In this document: one piece after another, positions 12,035-24,269 of the stretch
Position numbering within the stretch: position 1 is the first letter of the stretch
Layout: each line of letters opens with the position of its first letter
NCBI GenBank assembly: GCA_036417435.1
Contig: CM070918.1
Location: 31,999,523-32,063,522, forward strand
DNA length: 64,000 nucleotides
Origin: Inia geoffrensis
Taxonomy: Eukaryota; Chordata; Mammalia; Artiodactyla; Iniidae
Direction: 5' to 3'
Program-made: the position numbers and the translations under genes
The notes under the pieces: generated by a model
Seen by the model: the letters and a program-made list of their open reading frames with translations, nothing else
Databases searched by the model: none
Told to the model about the DNA's origin: nothing

Positions 12035-13795
12035 TACAAATATAAGAAAGAATCGATGAAATGATGCTAAATTTGATATTGAGGCCGATGACCCCAAAAT
12101 GAAGGCGAGTCTTGTCCGTACGTGAAATCACGATTTAACACGTGAAAAAAAGAAAAGTCATAATTCACTCTAAGGCACACATCAACTGTCTCAAACTACC
12201 AACAAAACTGGGGGTGGGAGGTGGGGGAATCCATAAACGTAGATTAAAGAGAGTTTCACGACAGCAGAAGAGACATCGAGATTTGAAGCTTCTCAGAAGT
12301 CATGGGGTTAATTCCACTCTGGTATTTTTTTGAGCAACTTTGACTGATGACACTTTTATGGGGAGGATGATAGGGACTAAAAGTAGGACAAGGTGATACT
12401 GCTTCCTGACAGTGGGTTCATAAAGCTGATATTAGATATTCAGGGGCAGTACAAAAATAAGGACAGCAAATATTGCCCCAATTCCTCATTACCCAGGAGC
12501 CTTAATATTAGATTAACAAACTAAAGCTGCCACAATGCTGGTGGGCCCTGGTGAGGAACTGCTAACAAGATGTGAACACGCTTAATAAAATGACCAACTC
12601 TTGCTGATATAGAGCCAACTAATTACCTGCCACATAGCCGGGCTGTGCTCTCCTGGCTGGAATTGATAGCAGGCTGTCATTGTGAGAGGGGACAGAAAGG
12701 CAGTTCAGGGTTGAGGGATAAGAAGAAAGGGTTGATATATTACAGTGGACACTGTTACTTTATATCAAATTATCTTGGTTTGCCAAGAGTCACACTGTCA
12801 GGCAAGTCCAAACTAGTATTTTTAGGGAAATCTAGAGTGACTTAGAATCCCATCCACACACCAAATATTAGAGAGGGGGCGATGAAAGCTACTTTAAAGT
12901 TTGGCTTTCAGGAACAGAGAAAAGAGAAAGTATACTAGTGCTGTAGAACTCAATTCAAGAAACATATCTTTTTGCAGATATTCTGTACTCTGGGATCCTA
13001 AAATATGCATACGTTACATTCCTGGTATAAGGCGATTCCTTCTTACAGAAATAATGTCCATTTGGGAAACCCCTGCTTGTTGCATTGATATTAATTTGAA
13101 GATCACTGAGTTGCACATCTTCTAGTGTTTAAGACTGAAGTTTAGCTAGAGATTTCTGGTTAAGTAAAAAATACTAGCCACGTAACATGACCACTAGAGT
13201 TTGCCCTTTGGCAAGAACATCCATGTGCATTTAGTAGACTCTCCTCACTTAAGTAGGCAAAAGCTACCTCCCAGTGCCTGGGAATTAAGAAACTTTGAGT
13301 GAAAACAGAACAAACCACTGACTATGTGCTCACGTCAAGGCATTTGGCCTGCTGGCCTTTCTTGACGCAGCTGTCACACAGGGGATCATGGTGCTTTTTT
13401 TCAGCCACACGTTTATCTCATACATCAATGTTACATCCAAAGATGAACATTCATTCTCACACAAAGGGGATATTGACCAAGAGAGCCTGAGGCATTGGCA
13501 ACTTTCTGAAAATAAAATGATAGGAAGCAAAATAAGGCAGCAGACGCATAATAATAGCTCACATAGGTCTGCAAAACAATAGCTACAGTTTGTTCATTTG
13601 CTTAAAGGGTCAAACTCCCTCATTTATTATGTTTTTCTCCTTTCTAGGGCAAATGAATGGAGGGCGTACTATAGAACGGAATCTTCTTTAACCAGCTAGT
13701 GGGTTTATTCCATTAGCCCATCTACTTCACATTCATCGGTAACGTCTTTCCTCTTCTAACTTCAGCATGTAATATCTTTTGGCTGGTCCCTCAAG
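12035..13795. other. Intergenic sequence, no feature recognised
   Basis: No repeat family or gene stands out. Confidence 0.5.
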
Positions 13796-13799
13796 ACAC

Positions 13800-14350
13800 T
13801 GTATATTTCCATATTAGCAGCCTTTCATTGTAAGTAGTAAAAACTAACTCCGATCAATTAAAAGACAAAGGAGAATGCATTAGGCTTATTTATGGAACGA
13901 AGTGTTGAACATTCACAAGAATTTGGGAAGGAAGAACCAAGCCTACCATGGAGATCCCATAGAGGAAGTTCCAAGACCTTCTCTTAACAAGTGTTTTCTA
14001 AATCAACGTGGTCATAGGAATCACCTAAGATTCCTTGTTAAAACAATGATTCTTGGGTCCAATCTGGACCTACTATATCAGAATTTTTCAGGGAGTAGCC
14101 TGAAATCTGCATACTTAACAGAAAAGACTAAGAAACACTGAAAAGTGATAATATGAATTCCACCCCATTGGCCTTCTGGCTCTGTTCCAATTGGCAGTTC
14201 CAGGAAGGGGTAATCTGATTGGCTCACCTGGGGATAGGTGTCCCTCATCCATCAGCTATAACCAGAAGGGCTGTGTCAGAGGACTCTGTCCTATGCATCA
14301 AGAGGCAGTTCCAAAGAAGGAGAAACCATGAACAGCAGGGAAACCACCAC
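13800..14350 (+). mobile_element. Ancient ~0.5 kb dispersed repeat, copy D (split by MER5A)
   Basis: Left end resembles copies B and C; right end carries TCTGATTGGCTCACCTGGGG. A MER5A-like insert separates them. Confidence 0.5.
13990..14140 (+). mobile_element. MER5A-like hAT DNA transposon
   Basis: GGTCATAGGAATCACCTAAG, CCTTGTTAAAACAATGATTC and CCTGAAATCTGCATACTTAA match MER5A in order. Confidence 0.7.
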
Positions 14351-15043
14351 TAAGTCATTCTACCACCAATAAAATAAGCCAAATTGTGTAGAAATTCATT
14401 ATCAGGTCTTTACAATGCATCCAGAGTTCTGAAATACTATATCAACAATTTTTAAAAATCATGAAACATAACTGTGCTGGAAAGTTGGAGGAAATGTCCC
14501 ATTTGCAAATCCAATCTGGATTAGGAGTTTGGATAGAGCAAGTCTATCGGGGACATCATTTATGTTATGTAGGTCCAACCCCTCTCCCCAGTCCCCAGGC
14601 CCACACCCTGAAGTGTTCCCAAATAGGAATGCCTCCCTATTGCGCCGTATGGAAAGCATCAAGTCAGTGGACAAGCTTGGGACAGACCCACACCCCACTC
14701 TTAGCTGGCTTTAGGGATGTTACCTTCCATGTCTTCTGCTCTTCCCCCAGGAGGCCCCACAAAGACTGATTTTGCCAATAATGGCAGCTTTACAGTCTTC
14801 TTTGTCCACAAGGTCTTAGTCACAGTGAACATTCAATAGATGACTTTGCTGCAGGCGTAATTTCAAATGCCAGAAAAGCATCTGACAATGTTGGATGTTT
14901 GGAGAGCTATTGTTTGGAAGATTAAGTGCTGTCCCATGTTCAATCGTTTATTCGACAGCCAAACAGGGAACCTAACGGGAGGAGGCAAGCGAGGCCTGGA
15001 TGTTTCAGTGGATGTTGCAGGGAAGAATTTCTCTCCTTATTTT

Positions 15044-15243
15044 TTTATTTTGCGGTACGCGGGCCTCTCACTGTTGTGGCCTTTCCCGTTGCGGAGCAAC
15101 AGGCTCCGGACACACAGGCTCAGCGGCCATGGCTCACGGGCCCAGCCGCTCCGCGGCATGTGGGATCTTCCCGGACCGGGGCACGAACCCATGTCCCCTG
15201 CATCAGCAGGCGGACTCTCAACCACTGCGCCACGACGGAAGCC
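15044..15243 (-). mobile_element. CHR-type SINE (short form)
   Basis: Reverse-orientation SINE from GCGGTACGCGGGCC to CGACGGAAGCC. Perfect 13-base TSD CTCTCCTTATTTT at 15031-15043 and 15244-15256. Its tail is short and interrupted. Confidence 0.95.
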
Positions 15244-15259
15244 CTCTCCTTATTTTATA

Positions 15260-17500
15260 TGTAAAACCAAGGACAGGGAATCTGAACAATCATTAGGTTA
15301 CATGGCCTCACTCTGAGGGACAGACTACTGGAATAGACTCTAGGCAAAGTCCTCACTTAAAAGGCAGGCTGAGGGCACGTTCCCAAAGCCAGAAAACTAA
15401 TTTTGGCACACAGCAAAAGCAAGTGTACCCTTTCCCTGGACTCCTGCTAGATGCATTGTATCAGCCAACTCTCTGAGAAGAATTTCCTTTGCAGAAAGTA
15501 TTTTACGTGCACTGTTCATGCCATCCAGTGTGCACTCTCTCCTTCTGGCAACAGTACTCTGGTTTTCATAGGGGAACTACCTCTCCCTGTTCTCAGTCCA
15601 TGTATTGATACTTCTAGGGGAGTTGAATCTATCCTCTCCAGGGATGAACAGGTGACTTGAACTTTACCATTCGGAGCAGGACATTGCGGTAGTCCACAGT
15701 GATTGGTTTATGCTCGGGCACAAGACCCAATCAGAACCGAATTAACGCAGTGAGATTTTCCTGGGATGGTGAGAGAGTACATCCTTTGTTCCGCTGAGAA
15801 TGCCAGCAGTAAGGATATCGTGAGCCGGTACTTCCAAGAGTCAGTGAGTGGAACCTGAGGATGCAGATGGCACAGTAGACAGCAGAGCAAAGGCACAGAG
15901 AAAATGAGCCCTGACTAGTCTATGACTTGTTTGTGCTCTTGGCACCAGCTGAGCCTGAAGTCCGTCCTGTCCCTGGACTTTTCATTTACTCAAGCAAATA
16001 AATTCCCTTATTTTCCCTTGGCCAATTTGATTTGGGGTTTTTATCTCTTGCAACTGAGAGTCCTAATTAAAACAGGAATGAAGAGAATAATGCACGTCAA
16101 TCCTGTTTCTTTAAAAACTACTGAAGAAAAAAAAAAAAGCCAAAAAGTTATCTATTGAGCACCTGTTCTGGGCTTCTAAAGAAGTAGAAGGCATTGTCCT
16201 TCCACCAAAATTTGCTTCGTCCCTGAAGGAAAAGACAATGTTCATGCGTGCACAAGGTATGGGGTCACTTCTACTTAAAGCAATGAAGAGGGTCAGTATA
16301 CCAAATGATATACCAAGGGGTTGAGGTGCTACAAAGAGAAGGATCAACATGGAAGGTAAAAGGAGGTTTTCTTGGAAGTGAGATAAGCTGGGTTTCTTCC
16401 CCCTTATGGACCTGGCGGAAAGGGCCTCAGTTTGACAGAGCATTAAGTGTTTTGCTCAACTCTGTAATCCTCTTTGGTGCCACTGAGAAATCTAATGAAT
16501 TCAGCTTCCCTTTCTCAGGTGCTCTTTGGTAAGCTGGATTTGGGGAACTATTCCAATGCTCCAGAGGTTAGTTCAGATCAGCCAAAGTCATCTTGTCATC
16601 CCTCTGCAATAACTGTTAGGGAATGAACTATTCTTAAATGTCTTACTATTGATTTCTCATGAAATTATCTAGAAATCAGTCAACCAACAACTTTAAGCAT
16701 TTTTTGTGGACCTAGCACTTTCCTTGGTGGTGAGGGAATACAAATGGCCATGTGTAAGACATGGCCCGTGTATTCCCTGCAACATAAAATCACTGGTGAC
16801 CCACACAACAAATTAGAAGAATCTTTAGGTGCTTATTTGGTATTACTAAAGAGCAGAGGTTGGTTCAAGGAGAGGGAGGTCAAAACGTAAGCTCCCTAAA
16901 GAGAGGGTTTGCATCTTAGGCAACTTATTCCCACTAAGTACAATTCATGGCCTTACAGAAGGCACACTCAGTGGATGGATGTGGATTGAACAAGGTTTAC
17001 TGAAGGTTTGCTGAGAGTAATATTTGGAAGATACAAGCCAGGACGATGGGAAATGCTCCACTTCTACTTGTGAGATTCCGTCATGTGGGAAAATATGCTA
17101 GACTGTCACTGAAAGACTGATTGGCTTGGCTGAACTCCAAACCATTCTGTACATTCACAAGTGAGTGAAAGATGGTTTATGAGATGCTAAGTTTCTCCAT
17201 ATTGGACTCCAAAAGCATTTCTTCTTTCTAACCTTTAACTGTGCCCTTCTCATTAAAGATCAGAAATAGGGCAAAGACTGGAAAAGTAACTGGGACATAA
17301 TTGCCTCAGGTAAAGGAAGTCAGAAGTCTTAAAGGACAAGTGACTTTCTCCTGCTGTGGGATTTTCCCTGGGTCATCTTACACTCACGTACTGTATTCTA
17401 GCCAATGCCTGGATTACCATTACCCTTTCACAGTAAGTCATCCTAGCATATTTTGGAATGTCCCCCATTGTCCAGGAGTGGTTGGGTAGAGTGAGAATAT
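15260..17500. other. Intergenic sequence, no clear feature
   Basis: About 2.2 kb without an identifiable repeat, apart from a possible diverged relic near 15690-15900 carrying ACCCAATCAGAACC. No coding potential. Confidence 0.5.
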
Positions 17501-17519
17501 ATGTGTTCAGCCTACCTTT

Positions 17520-17743
17520 CTTTTTCTTTTTTCTTTTTTTTTTTTTTTTTGCGGTATGCGGGCCTCTCACTGTTGTGGCCTCTCCTGTTGCGGAGTACAG
17601 GATCCGGACGCGCAGACTCAGCGGCCATGGCTCACGGACCCAGCCGCTCTGTGGCATGTGGGATCTTCCCAGACTGGGGCACGAACCCGTGTCCCCTGCA
17701 TCGGCAGGCAGACTCTCAACCCCTGCACCACCAGGGAAGCCCC
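17520..17743 (-). mobile_element. CHR-type SINE (short form)
   Basis: Poly-T, GCGGTATGCGGGCC to CACCAGGGAAGCCC. Perfect 12-base TSD CAGCCTACCTTT at 17508-17519 and 17744-17755. Confidence 0.95.
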
Positions 17744-17987
17744 CAGCCTACCTTTTTATGTGTCCAACATTCTATTACAGCCCTCACCAAACTGTTTTAT
17801 AATTACTTTCATCTATAATTGCCTAGATCTCCTTGCTTCTGCCCTTGCTGCCCTATAGTTTATTCTCAACCCAGAATGATCTGTTTCAAACATAAGTCAG
17901 ATTGTGTCATTCTACTGCTCAAAATTCTCACTCCCTTTTCACTCAGAGGAAAAACCCAAGTCCTAATAATGGCCTAGAAGATCCTAG

Positions 17988-18466
17988 ACCAGTTATTCTC
18001 AGGGGAATATGAAATTAACAAAACCTAGGGAGGCTTAAAATAAACAAACAAAAACAACATCTAAGCTGTACCCCAAACCACTTATACCAATCACTGGAGC
18101 TGTTATTTGTTTTTAAAGGTTCCCCAGGTGGCTTATTTTTTTGTTATTATTATGGTGAATTTTGAACATACACAAAATTAGAAAGAAAGTATACTGACAT
18201 CCACAACTCAGCTCCCACATCTCGCAACCCATGGCCAAATGTGTTCTTTCCTCATCCCCATCCATTTCCCCCATCTTGAATTATTATGGAGCAAATCCCA
18301 GACATCATCTCATTCCATCTATAAACATTTCAGTAAGTAGCATGAAAAGCCAAGGACTCATTTTTCCCCAACATAAGCACAATATCATGATCACACCTGA
18401 TATTGTGTGATCCGGAAAGAAATTAACAGCCATTGTGATCCACTGTGAGGACTGAGAACCACCACC
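17988..18466 (+). mobile_element. MER5A-like element within the L2, itself split
   Basis: Left end CCAGTTATTCTCAGGGGAAT; right end GATCCACTGTGAGGACTGAG plus AACCACC. The middle (about 18137-18425) is a further insert. Confidence 0.6.
18137..18425 (+). mobile_element. Probable old L1M-class fragment within the MER5A
   Basis: Contains GAGCAAATCCCAGACATCAT and CTATAAACATTTCAGTAAGT, a combination common in old L1 3' ends. The family call is tentative. Confidence 0.4.
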
Positions 18467-19206
18467 CTACACTGCCTGACTCCCTGCTTCCCGCTTGGAG
18501 TTCATCTGCTTTCTTCCACACTCATTCCCCTGCAGCCAAAGTGGCCGCCTTGCAGCATCCAAAACACACCGTCTAGAGCCCTTGCACTTGCCATTCTCCC
18601 TGCCTGCATGCTTTTCCCCCAGACAGACATCCATTTTTTCCCTTGCCCATCATCACTCTCTCTGTGAGGCTTTGTTTGACTACTCTATTCATGACTGCAG
18701 TCTGTCCTCTGCTCATGCCTTTATACCCTCCCTATCCCCCTTCCCTGCTTCTCTTCATCCACTGCATTTGATACCCAAATTTTTATTGAATTAATAAAAC
18801 CATATCCCCAACACAATATAATTCTATGAGAGAAGTCACCATGTAAGTATTTGCTGAACAAATGCACGAGTGAATGACTCAATTGGGTAATATTATGCCT
18901 ACCTGTGAACCAATGAGATGGTGGGATAAAAGGTAAGAAGTAAAATAAATACTATTTCATAAAGATTAGAGAAAACCCATACAATTTGTAAACACGAAAA
19001 GGTAAGACTGATTAATAGTTAACGCATTCACAGAGAGCTATTACTGGAAGGTAGGGTGTTGGAAATAAAATCCTAAGCTCTGAGGTTAACATCAGAAAGG
19101 ACAGCTGTTCTCTTTTATTAACAGTCCCTTGGGCTGCTTGTACCAGAGAATTTAGCCAGGTTGGTAAAAAGGGACACCACACAAGACAATCATAAAGAAA
19201 CAGTTG

Positions 19207-19325
19207 GGACTTCCCTGGCTGTCCAGTGGTTAAGACTCCACGCTTCCACTGCAGGGATCACGAGTTTGATCCCTGGTCGGGGAACCCAGATCCCACATGC
19301 CGTGCAGCCAAAAAAACCCCACAAA
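19207..19325 (+). mobile_element. CHR-1-like short SINE
   Basis: GGACTTCCCTGGCTGTCCAG at the start, then the B-box-derived TTTGATCCCTGGTCGGGGAA, ending in an A-rich tail. TSD AAACAGTTG at 19198-19206 and 19326-19334. Confidence 0.92.
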
Positions 19326-19334
19326 AAACAGTTG

Positions 19335-21500
19335 CGATACATTGATCAAGCTTAGCAGTACATATGCACGTGTTGTTATACGCTCTACATAGAAATAAAT
19401 GGAGTGTGCAAGACCAGGTCCAAGTAGGCAAAACCCCAGCATCCTTGCTCACTAAGCATTCATATTCTCTTTTGCAGGAGAACCTGATCTCAGGGCTCAT
19501 TGTACCGGCTGCTGCTCTCATGGAATCAGGAGCATTCCTGGCCATCTGCCAGGTGTAGGAAACAGCAAGACGGTTGAGAATTTCTGAAAGGCTGGGGCTG
19601 CACACAGGCGTAATACAGTACTAAAGCCATACTTCACTACCTTCCTCTTCTAGGGCCAAGGAGGACGATTGGAAGCAGTCCCTTTGGAAACCATACTTAA
19701 AACAGGTTGTTTCAATCCAGACTTGGAACATTAAGTATTGGCTGCCGATATAACAAGAGAGGTAACCCTTACTCTCCCTGGCTGCTAAGGCACAGACGTC
19801 ATGCTTGTTGGTACCTGGTGGATAAATATTCAAGGGCACCATCATTAGGGCAACTGGTGGTGGATGTGCACAAATAATGGTCTCCCGCCTGGCACCCACT
19901 CCTCTGCCTTAGGAATCATGGAAACTAGAGAGGTGTCCAGACAGGAAAGATGCTTCTCACTTCTCAATGATAACACGGTGCACCTTGGAAACCTGTGATC
20001 CAGTCACCAAAGCGTAGCAGTTACCTTTGAGAGTCTCAGGCAAAAATTCAGCAGTGGCTGCCCACCCATGAGTCAGAGACAGGGGCAACAGGAGAGCTGT
20101 ATTCATTTTCATGCCCAATACATGTGTGTTGGAAAACAAGTCTCTCACCAAAGTCTTTTGTTCTGTAATTTACTTTCCATGTTCTACTGTTCCGTGCAAG
20201 AAGAGCCGCCGAGTTCTTCGTAAATGCAGGCCTGCTTTGTAAATGCAGTTAAGAGGAAATGAAGTTTCTCTTAAAATGCTAATGAATTTTCTTTTTGGTT
20301 GCTTTGCTTAGGGGTGATAGGGACCTAGGCTCATCATTTTTTTTTTTTTTCGTTTTAGAAGACATGGATATTTATGTATATATTGATGGGATGTCTGTAG
20401 ATTCACTAATTCCATCCAGAAACATTAAAATAAGCATTGGGCTGATGTGCAAAGGCCACAATTTGGCCCAACAGAACTTTCTTTTGCTGCTTTGGAGAAA
20501 GCTGAAGAAATGAGTACTTTCCACAGAATAGACCCTTTTTTTTTTTTCCCCCTCTTCTTTTACCTGCTAAAATAGTTATTTTCGTTCACCCATTCATCTG
20601 GGTGGCCTAATGCAGTAAGCTCCTGAAGTCCCGTGGGTGACTAGAAGGTGAACTTACTGCTGGAGGTGAGTTAGGGTAAGCGGGTCTCCCAAGGATGCAA
20701 AAAAGAGAACCTGGCCTTTTATATTTGCAATTTTGCCAAGCCTTGTATAAGTTTGTAAACATCATAAAATATGTTACAATGTTTATAGCATATGTCTCTT
20801 ATTGTTAAGAACTATTGTGAAAGTAGGAGCAGAGTCTACTTCTTAAAATATTTTTTATATAATAGTTATGGCATCCAATTATACAATAGTAATTGTGAAT
20901 AATTATACCAAACCCCAGTCTGTTTTATGACTACTTCTCATGCTGAGCTCGTATACTCTATATAAACACCATCTGTATCAAACATAAAACTCTTAGTTGT
21001 TCTAAGAACACAGGCTTACAAAATGTAGCTTATTAGTTCTGGAGCCAAGTAGTTTCGTGGCTATTTCCCGGGTGCCCACAAACCCCATGAATCCAATGAT
21101 CTCCTTCTTCTCGGGCTCCGTTCTGTTTTTTTGACTCAGAGCTTAGTTACCTATGCGCTCAGGATCCTTGTGGGAATCATGGCCCACATGCCCAGACCAC
21201 TGACCCGCTCCCGCAGAGGTTTTGCTTATCGTTGAATGTGGTTACTTTGCTCTTCAGAGTTCTGTTCATTTTCTATATATGAGGTGGAGATTTAAGCACT
21301 TGAAGTTGGTCAAGAGCAGCTTCCTGAATTTCTCTTGGTCAAGTGGTATCGAGATCTTTGGGTGCCAGACCGTTCCTCCAGAAATCTTCAAATGAAGCTT
21401 GTCCCCGAAGATGCTCCCCACTATGTAAAAAGTTTTTAACAATGAAAGGGAAGAGCAACTTGAAAAAACATGACTCTGGGCTCTGAATAGCTTTTGGTTC
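19335..21500. other. Intergenic sequence, unassigned
   Basis: No named repeat. Minus-strand open frames of 92 and 64 codons at 19621-19899 and 19957-20151 lie close together but resemble no protein I recognise; an unnamed old repeat is as likely. Poly-T at 20337-20350 and 20536-20550. Confidence 0.4.
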
Positions 21501-21513
21501 AAGAATTTAAACC

Positions 21514-22186
21514 GCAAGATCCAGCAACCCCACTCGTGGGCATGTATCTGGAGAAAATGATAATTCAAAAAGATACACGTACCCCAGTATTCACTGCAAC
21601 ACTGTTAACAATAGCCAAGACATGGAAACAACCTAAATGTCCATCGACAGATGAATGGATAAACAAGATGCGGTATATATATACAATGAATATTACTCAG
21701 CCATAAAAAAGAATGAAATAATGCCATTTGCAGCAGCACAGATGGACCTAGAGAGTGTCATACTGAGTGAAGTAAGTCAGACAGAGAAAGACAATTATCA
21801 TATCACTTATATGTGGAATCTAAAAAAATGGTACAGATGAACTTATTTACAAAACAGAAATAGAGTCACAGATGTAGAAAGCAAACCTATGGTTGCCAGA
21901 GGTGGAAGGAGGGGGAGGGATAAATTGGGAGATTGGGACTGACATATACACACTGCTATATATAAAATAGATAACTAATAAGGAACTACTGTATAGCACA
22001 GGGAACTCTACTCAATACTCTGTAATGACCTCTATGGGAAAAGAAACTAAAAAAGAAAGTGGATATAAGTATAACTGATTCACTTTGCTGTATACCTGAA
22101 ACTAACACAACATTGTAAATCAACTATATTCCAATTTTTAAAAATGAATAAAAATAAAATAAAATACTAAATTAAAAAAAAGAGAA
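21514..22186 (+). mobile_element. L1 LINE 3' end, first of a tandem pair
   Basis: End of ORF2 (a frame encoding [18 protein letters not shown] is evident) plus 3' UTR ending in TAAATCAACTATATTCCAAT and an A-rich tail. Left flank TSD AAGAATTTAAACC at 21501-21513; its partner lies at 23069-23081, beyond the second L1 and a SINE. Confidence 0.88.
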
Positions 22187-22840
22187 AAGATAATGTGCTC
22201 CCCAATGTTCATTGCAGCAATGTTTACAATAGCCAAGACATGGAAGCAACCTAAATGTCCATTGACAGAGGAATGGATAAAGAAGTTGTACATATATACA
22301 ATGGAATATTACTCAGCTGTAAAAAAGAAAGAAATAATGTCATTTGCAGCAAAATGGATCAACCTAGAGATTATCATACTAAGTGAACTAAGACAGAGAA
22401 AGACAAATACCATATGACATCACTTATATGCGGAATCTAAAAAAAAATGATACAAATAAACTTGTTTGCAAAACAGAAACAGACTCACAGACTTCAGAAA
22501 CAAAATTATGGTTACCAAAGGGGAAATGTGGGGTAGAGGGAGGGATAAATTAAGAGTTTGGGATTAACATATACACACTACTATATATAAAATAGATAAT
22601 CAACAAGGACCTACTGTATAGCACAGGGAGTGCTAGTCAATATTCTGTGATAACCTATATGGGAAAAGAACCTGAAAAATAATGGATATATGTATATGTA
22701 TAACTGAATCACTTTGCTGCACACCTGAAACTAACACAACATTGTAAATCAACTATACTCCAGTATAAAATAAAAATTAAAAAATTTTAAACCTCTTGTA
22801 AATCAAATATATTTCAATAAAAAAATTAAAGAAAAAAAAA
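22187..22840 (+). mobile_element. L1 LINE 3' end, second of a tandem pair
   Basis: Begins again in the ORF2 C-terminus (FIAAMFTIAKTWKQPKCPLT) immediately after the first copy's A-tail and runs through the 3' UTR. Its terminal TAAATCAA...ATTTCAATAAAA motif appears twice. Confidence 0.87.
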
Positions 22841-22850
22841 AGAATTTAGG

Positions 22851-23039
22851 GGCTTCCCTGGTGGCGCAGTGGTTGAGAGTCCGCCTACCGATGCAGGGGA
22901 CGCGGGTTCGTGCCCCGGTCCGGGAAGATCCCACATGCCGCGGAGCGGCTGGGCCCGTGAGCCATGGCCGCTGAGCCTGCACGTCCGGAGACTGTGCTCC
23001 ACAACGGGAGAGGCCGCAGCACTGAGAGGCCCGCGTAAC

Positions 23040-23068
<29 letters not shown>
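22851..23068 (+). mobile_element. CHR-type SINE (short form) at the end of the L1 pair
   Basis: GGGCTTCCCTGGTGGCGCAG to GAGGCCCGCGTAACGC followed by a ~29-base pure poly(A), which suggests a relatively recent insertion. Flanked by AAGAATTTA copies at 22840-22848 and 23069-23077. Confidence 0.95.
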
Positions 23069-23072
<4 letters not shown>

Positions 23073-23121
23073 ATTTAAACCTCTATAGACAATTACCTAG
23101 CCACCTCAAGAATCTGACCTT

Positions 23122-23162
23122 CATATTTTGTCCAAAATATGAACAATGTACATATTTTGTCC
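23122..23162. repeat. Inverted repeat with an adjacent direct copy
   Basis: CATATTTTG-TC-CAAAATATG at 23122-23141 forms 9-base arms, and CATATTTTGTCC recurs at 23151-23162. A local curiosity of unknown meaning. Confidence 0.7.
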
Positions 23163-23169
23163 CCGAAGG

Positions 23170-24030
23170 ACAAATAAGTTGTTATTTGTCAATAAACAAA
23201 CTTCAGACATGACCAACAAATAAACAGAAATTTCTTCACAGTAATTAAGCCCAATCCCGAAAAGATCATTTGTTCCCACTCTAAAAAGTCATTCTGCTTT
23301 GACTGGTAACTTGTGTCCAGCAGTTAAATGAGCCCCAGATACACGTTTCTGGGCTCTTGAAGATCTAGAGGCAAATATTATTGCCACCTTTTTAACATAT
23401 CAATGTCTTGCAAATTTTCCCTGATAGAAAGTCCTGATCTTCTTGCTAAGATTTTAGAATTTGTGCTGCAAGAAAATGTAATAATTTTTTGGTAAGAAGT
23501 TTTCTCCAATTAGCATAAACAATGATGATTTTATTCTCTACATGCAAAAGGAGAGTGCATTTCCCCCATGGAATTAGGTTCTGCTTTGGAAAGAACTGTA
23601 GTTGTACTCACATCCCTTGGCCAAAATATTCTGAATATCATTAAAAAGTTCCATGCTAGGTATGCCAGCCTTCGGACACAATTTATGACAATGGTGCAAG
23701 TCCTTCCAGGTAACTGTCCAAACGGCCAAAGATGGATATCTTAATTTGGCATCCAAAAAAGCACACAAGAGGTCAGACTGTATGTAGGTAATTTCCTCAG
23801 ATGCTATTATTTGTCCCCCGGGATTCCACATACTCAATATGAGTTACAGAGGAGAGGATTAAGAGTGGGCAGAAAGGGTGAGGGTGGAACAGCAGGACTG
23901 AATGATTTGGGCAAAGATCTTGTAACAGATTTGCAAATTACCAATGAAGACAGGTTTACAGCATGGCATCATTTTCGCTCATTGTGACAAACTGGAAATT
24001 AAGGCTCCCTCTGCATGTCAGAGGGATGAC
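23170..24030. other. Intergenic sequence, no feature recognised
   Basis: An 87-codon minus-strand frame at 23574-23837 has no recognisable similarity. Confidence 0.5.
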
Positions 24031-24047
24031 ATTTAACAAGGAATGTT

Positions 24048-24254
24048 GCTGCTTAACACAGGGAGATCAGCTAGGTGGTTTGTGACCACCTAGAGGGGTG
24101 GGATAGGGAGGGTGGGAGGGAGGGAGACGCAAGAGGGAAGAGATATGGGAACATATGTATATGTATAACTGATTCACTTTGTTATAAAGCAGAAACTAAC
24201 ACACCATTGTAAAGCAATTATACTCCAATAAAGATGTTAAAAAACAAACAAACA
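24048..24254 (+). mobile_element. L1 LINE 3' UTR, short 5'-truncated copy
   Basis: GTGACCACCTAGAGGGGTGG, then AACTGATTCACTTTGTTATA and CTCCAATAAAGATGTT plus tail. Perfect 13-base TSD AACAAGGAATGTT at 24035-24047 and 24255-24267. Confidence 0.93.
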
Positions 24255-24269
24255 AACAAGGAATGTTAT

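Larger units (their letters stand above)
17815..18790 (+). mobile_element. L2 LINE fragment interrupted by nested elements
   Basis: Left part (17815-17987) has CAGATTGTGTCATTCTACTG and CTCAAAATTCTCACTCCC; right part (18467-18790) has CCCTTGCACTTGCCATTCTC, CTGCCTGCATGCTTTTCCCC. These are consecutive L2 landmarks (TGATCATGTCACTCC..., TTTGCACATGCTGTTCCC...). Confidence 0.72.

Noticed and set aside
14867..15316. 149-codon open frame and overlapping frames
   Set aside because: Most of its length is the CHR SINE at 15044-15243. The same Pro/Gly/Arg-rich translations recur at every SINE copy (2585, 17520, 22851, 34076, 58715).
19621..20151. Two adjacent minus-strand open frames as a possible processed pseudogene
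   Set aside because: I cannot match either translation to a known protein and see no poly(A) tail or TSD. An unnamed old repeat is equally plausible.
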